A DNA stretch of 64,000 nt, from contig NZ_AP025281.1 of NCBI RefSeq assembly GCF_024347195.1, positions 1,984,001-2,048,000 on the forward strand, read 5' to 3'. Shown piece by piece: positions 60,980 through 64,000 of the stretch. A program made the translations under genes and the position numbers. Below the pieces are notes generated by a model. The model saw only the letters and a list, made by a program, of their open reading frames with translations, was not told the DNA's origin and searched no databases. How positions within the stretch are numbered: the stretch's first letter is position 1; each line of letters opens with the position of its first letter. The DNA comes from Aliamphritea hakodatensis. Lineage in GTDB: Bacteria > Pseudomonadota > Gammaproteobacteria > Pseudomonadales > Balneatricaceae.

Positions 60980-62701
60980 TCAGACAGACAGGGCGTTGAG
61001 AATAAAGGCTTCTGCCTGATCTGCAGCGATTTCCTGTTTGTCGGCATCACGGCGGGCTTTGTACTCATAGGTACCTGCGCCGATACCGCGGTCTGAAATG
61101 ACGATGCGGTGCGGGATACCCATCAGCTCCATATCGGCCATCTTCGCTCCCGGGCTGACTTTAGGACGGTCATCCAGGATCACTTCAACGCCGGCGGCAG
61201 TCAGGCTTTCATACAGGGCATCTGCCTGTTGCTGAACCGCTTCTGATTTTTCGTATTTCAGCGCCACAATTGCAACCGTGAACGGTGCGATCGCTTCTGG
61301 CCAGATGATGCCTTTGTCATCGTTGTTCTGTTCAATTGCCGCAGCAACTACACGGGTAACACCAATGCCGTAGCAGCCCATGTCCAGCGTCGCAGCTTTG
61401 CCGTTTTCATCCAGCACGGTGGCGTTCATGGCTTCAGCATATTTCTTGCCTAACTGGAAAATGTGGCCCACTTCAATGCCGCGCTTAATGCTGATGGTAC
61501 CGTTACCGCATGGGCTTGGATCACCTTCAACAACGTTACGGATGTCTGCGACCTTAGGCAGTGGCAGATCCCGTTCCCAGTTGATACCGAAGTAGTGCTT
61601 GCCTTCAATGTTGGCACCGGCGCCGAAGTCGGCCATTTTCTCAACGGTCCGGTCAATGATGACCGGAATTGGCAGATTTACCGGGCCCAGAGAACCCGGG
61701 CCGGCACCGACCAGTTTACGGATGCTGTCTTCCTCGGCCATCACCAGCGGTGCAGCGACTTCCGGCAGTTTTTCGGCCTTGATTTCGTTCAGGTCGTGAT
61801 CGCCCCGTACCATCAGGGCGACAAAATCTGCTTCGCATTCTTCAGAGGCAACGACAAACAGGGTCTTGACGGTTTTTTCAATGTCCAGACCGTGCTGTTC
61901 AACCAGCTGTGCAATGGTTTTTGCATCAGGCGTATCGACCAGGGTCATTTCCTGAGTGGCAACACCGCGTTCGCAGGCTGGGGCCAGTGCTTCTGCCTTT
62001 TCAATGTTGGCGGCGAATTCGCTGCCGGTAGAGAAGGCAATATCGTCTTCACCGGAAGAGGCCAGTACGTGGAATTCGTGAGATGAGTTACCACCGATTG
62101 AGCCGTTGTCAGCCAGTACAGGGCGGTAATCCAGGCCGATGCGGTCAAAAATTTTGCAGTAGGTACTGTGCATCAGATCATAGGTCTGCTGCAGGGATTC
62201 CAGTGAACTGTGGAATGAGTATGCATCTTTCATGATGAATTCACGGGAACGCATAATGCCGAAGCGCGGACGGACTTCATCACGGAATTTAGTCTGGATC
62301 TGGTACAGGTTCGTCGGCAGTTGCTTGTAGCTCTGAATTTCGTTGCGAACCAGATCAGTGATCACTTCTTCGTGGGTCGGGCCCACACAGAATTCACGGT
62401 CGTGACGGTCTCTTACCCGCAGCAGTTCAGGGCCGTACTGTTCCCAGCGGCCGGATTCCTGCCACAGTTCAGATGGCTGAATTGCCGGCATCAGTACTTC
62501 CTGTGCACCGGATTTATCCATTTCTTCGCGCACGATGCGTTCAACTTTGCGCAGAGTCCGCAGGCCCAGGGGTAACCAGTTATATAAACCGGCAGCAACT
62601 TTACGAACCATACCGGCACGCAGCATCAGCTGATGGCTGATGACTTCGGCGTCAGATGGGGTTTCTTTCAGTGTGGCTATCAGATATTGACTGGCGCGCA
62701 T
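60980..62701 (-). CDS. proS: Prolyl-tRNA synthetase
   Basis: ProS charges tRNA-Pro. The 573 residues match the bacterial type with an editing (INS) domain inserted between class II motifs 2 and 3 (about 220-410). The N-terminus ASQYLIATLKETPSDAE, the MVRKVAAGLYNWLPLG segment and the late GCYGIGVTRVVAAAIEQ are characteristic. The gene is divergent from DUF3087 and followed by a terminator. Confidence 0.97.
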   Translation of the reverse strand: MRASQYLIATLKETPSDAEVISHQLMLRAGMVRKVAAGLYNWLPLGLRTLRKVERIVREEMDKSGAQEVLMPAIQPSELWQESGRWEQYGPELLRVRDRHDREFCVGPTHEEVITDLVRNEIQSYKQLPTNLYQIQTKFRDEVRPRFGIMRSREFIMKDAYSFHSSLESLQQTYDLMHSTYCKIFDRIGLDYRPVLADNGSIGGNSSHEFHVLASSGEDDIAFSTGSEFAANIEKAEALAPACERGVATQEMTLVDTPDAKTIAQLVEQHGLDIEKTVKTLFVVASEECEADFVALMVRGDHDLNEIKAEKLPEVAAPLVMAEEDSIRKLVGAGPGSLGPVNLPIPVIIDRTVEKMADFGAGANIEGKHYFGINWERDLPLPKVADIRNVVEGDPSPCGNGTISIKRGIEVGHIFQLGKKYAEAMNATVLDENGKAATLDMGCYGIGVTRVVAAAIEQNNDDKGIIWPEAIAPFTVAIVALKYEKSEAVQQQADALYESLTAAGVEVILDDRPKVSPGAKMADMELMGIPHRIVISDRGIGAGTYEYKARRDADKQEIAADQAEAFILNALSV

Positions 62702-62808
62702 AGGATACTCTAGTGATCAACAATGAAATAAAAGCCGATATTTTAGGGGGGCGGGGCGTTCGGGACAAGTAAATAATCATTGCTCTGTCGCTATCCGCCC
62801 GGCGGCCG

Positions 62809-62814
62809 TATAAT
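62809..62814 (+). promoter_or_regulatory. Possible -10 element of the DUF3087 gene
   Basis: A consensus TATAAT lies in the proS-DUF3087 divergent region, about 79 bases before the DUF3087 start. No matching -35 hexamer at 16-18 bases is seen. Confidence 0.3.
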
Positions 62815-62892
62815 TCGCGCTGTCTTTTTAAACCGTTTTATTCCCCCGGGCCTGAACGGCTCAGGTATTCAGTTAAGTTTTCAGGAAAAATC

Positions 62893-63399
62893 ATGCAGTT
62901 ACAGGAAATTGATAAAGCACGTTACAGCAAGCATTTTAAAATGGTCTTTGTGGCGGTGGCAGTTGTCCTGCTGGTGATTGCGCTGGCGGTGTCGACATTA
63001 CTGATTTATTTCCTGACCGACGGCGATGGCAGTCATTTCTGGCTGAACCTGGCCGGGGTAGCGGTTGCCGCACTGGTCGCCGGCAGCCTGCTGCGCCATT
63101 ATCGCCAGCATCCGTTTATGTTTGAAGTGATGTATGTCTGGGACCTGAAGCAGGTACTGAATAAGATTTACCGTAAACAGAAACAGATTAAAGCGGCGAT
63201 GGCTGAGGGGAATACGGATGCGATGCAGATTATGAATTTCAGTTATAAGGGCTCCAGGCAGCTGTACCTGCTGGATAATAATACCCTGACCATGGATGAG
63301 CTGAATAAGTCAGTGGCTGAGCTGGATGCGCTGGCTGAAAGTTTCTGTGTGTCACTGGATACCGTACGTTTCAGCCCGGCCATGCTGGATGCATTCTGA
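62893..63399 (+). CDS. DUF3087 membrane protein
   Basis: A 168-residue protein with two hydrophobic helices (about 17-40 and 50-66) and a cytoplasmic helical tail that begins RHYRQHPFMFEVMYVWDLKQ, matching DUF3087. The function is unknown. AGGAAAAATC stands before the ATG. The gene is divergent from proS and converges on the DUF523 gene. Confidence 0.82.
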   Translation: MQLQEIDKARYSKHFKMVFVAVAVVLLVIALAVSTLLIYFLTDGDGSHFWLNLAGVAVAALVAGSLLRHYRQHPFMFEVMYVWDLKQVLNKIYRKQKQIKAAMAEGNTDAMQIMNFSYKGSRQLYLLDNNTLTMDELNKSVAELDALAESFCVSLDTVRFSPAMLDAF

Positions 63400-63417
63400 G
63401 CCGGGAGGTTAAGTGAT

Positions 63418-63930
63418 TCAGGCGCGGTGGGGAAGATTCTCTGCGGCGTCGTTATCAAAGTTTTCCATAAAATCGATCAGCTGATCCAGCTGTCGTTCAT
63501 TGAAAACCGGCACGCCGTTGCGCATCAGCTCATCGGCGGTTGCGCCGGAGCCGGGCACGATCGTGCCGTTAAAATGACCGTCATAAATTTCCACATTACC
63601 GCATGAAGGGCTACGCGACTTAAGTAATGCGCAGCAGCAACCCTGTTGGCGGGCCAGCTTCACGGAATGCTCAGCACCGGCAAGGAATTCCGGCGTTACG
63701 TCTTCGCCGTCGTCCGTCACGATGTGCAGTGGGAATTTGTTGAGAATTTCCGCAGGTGCCCGGGGAGTCGGTAAGCCGCCGGCGATTTCAGGGCAGACCG
63801 GTACCATCCGGCCTTCTTCCTGCCAGCGATGAATAACCGGGTGGTCCAGCAGGTTATCCCGTCCGTCGTATCTGACTTTATTGCCCAGCAGGCAGGCGCT
63901 GATAAGGATCTTATTGTGTTGTGCTTGCAT
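63418..63930 (-). CDS. DUF523 family protein
   Basis: A 170-residue protein with the DUF523 core: ISACLLGNKVRYDG at the N-terminus, ICPEIAGGLPTPR-like PVCPEIAGGL, and the cysteine-containing LKSRSPSCG. The conserved cysteines could bind a metal or cluster. The function is unknown. It starts 70 bases before the right edge of the window; nothing else is seen there. Confidence 0.88.
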   Translation of the reverse strand: MQAQHNKILISACLLGNKVRYDGRDNLLDHPVIHRWQEEGRMVPVCPEIAGGLPTPRAPAEILNKFPLHIVTDDGEDVTPEFLAGAEHSVKLARQQGCCCALLKSRSPSCGNVEIYDGHFNGTIVPGSGATADELMRNGVPVFNERQLDQLIDFMENFDNDAAENLPHRA

Positions 63931-64000
63931 CGTAGTTGTACCGTTTTCTGAATGCCTGAGAACGGCAAATCTTGATTGTAATCAGGCGGTGTAAAAGTCC

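Noticed and set aside
1..64000. CRISPR arrays, transposases, integrases, toxin-antitoxin pairs, tRNA or rRNA genes
   Set aside because: None was seen by eye in the sequence or in the encoded proteins; a tRNAscan and repeat search could still find a short element.

Overview
The window is chromosomal DNA of a free-living, heterotrophic gammaproteobacterium, most like a marine Oceanospirillales-type organism. The evidence is the gene content: a 180-kDa-class NAD-glutamate dehydrogenase, class III PHA synthase (phaEC), an hda / wrbA / arsC-like / yihY neighbourhood as in pseudomonads, a leuCDB-asd cluster, and abundant c-di-GMP and chemotaxis proteins. The genus cannot be fixed from the sequence alone. 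Coding density is high. I see no rRNA, tRNA, CRISPR array, prophage or insertion sequence.

Layout. 1-5.3 kb: an ATPase cut by the left edge, a lipoprotein, a di-iron membrane hydroxylase, phaE-phaC and a LysR regulator. 5.5-10.2 kb: leuC-leuD-leuB-asd (leucine and aspartate-family biosynthesis), with a likely LysR box at about -65 of a predicted leuC promoter. 10.2-26 kb: an amino-acid catabolic block holding a DMT exporter, an Lrp-type regulator, gdhB, putP, putA, a DUF1127 protein and the divergent csiR / glaH-lhgD glutarate system. Together these genes feed proline, glutamate and glutarate into 2-oxoglutarate. 26-33 kb: an IalB-like secreted protein, a SutA-like small protein, a YgjP metallopeptidase, a chemoreceptor whose sensor domain is probably C-terminal, and a PAS-GAF-PAS-GGDEF-EAL protein. 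33-41 kb: deaD, an alkyltransferase-like protein, yfcL, DUF3108-purN-purM, DUF2066, an AI-2E family exporter and hda. 41-48 kb: a mixed block lying between hda and the DUF2069-wrbA-arsC set, holding an RRM-like protein, an RluA-type synthase, a zinc-ribbon protein, tcdA, a diguanylate cyclase, a LysR / 2OG-oxygenase pair and a SufS-SufE fusion. 48-51.7 kb: DUF2069, wrbA, arsC-like, yihY and a possible MatP-like DNA-binding protein. 51.7-59.9 kb: a purine uptake and salvage operon (ABC ATPase, two permeases, DUF3750 lipoprotein, gpt, BMP binding protein, 2OG-Fe oxygenase, adenine deaminase). 60-64 kb: a lytic transglycosylase, an ABM monooxygenase, proS, DUF3087 and DUF523.

The most interesting points are the linked C5-dicarboxylate/proline/glutamate block with candidate shared operators; the purine operon carrying an oxygenase of unknown substrate; the orphan LysR / phytanoyl-type oxygenase pair; the SufS-SufE fusion near tcdA; the MatP-like protein; and the chemoreceptor with a C-terminal cytosolic sensor. 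I found no clearly new defence or mobile system.
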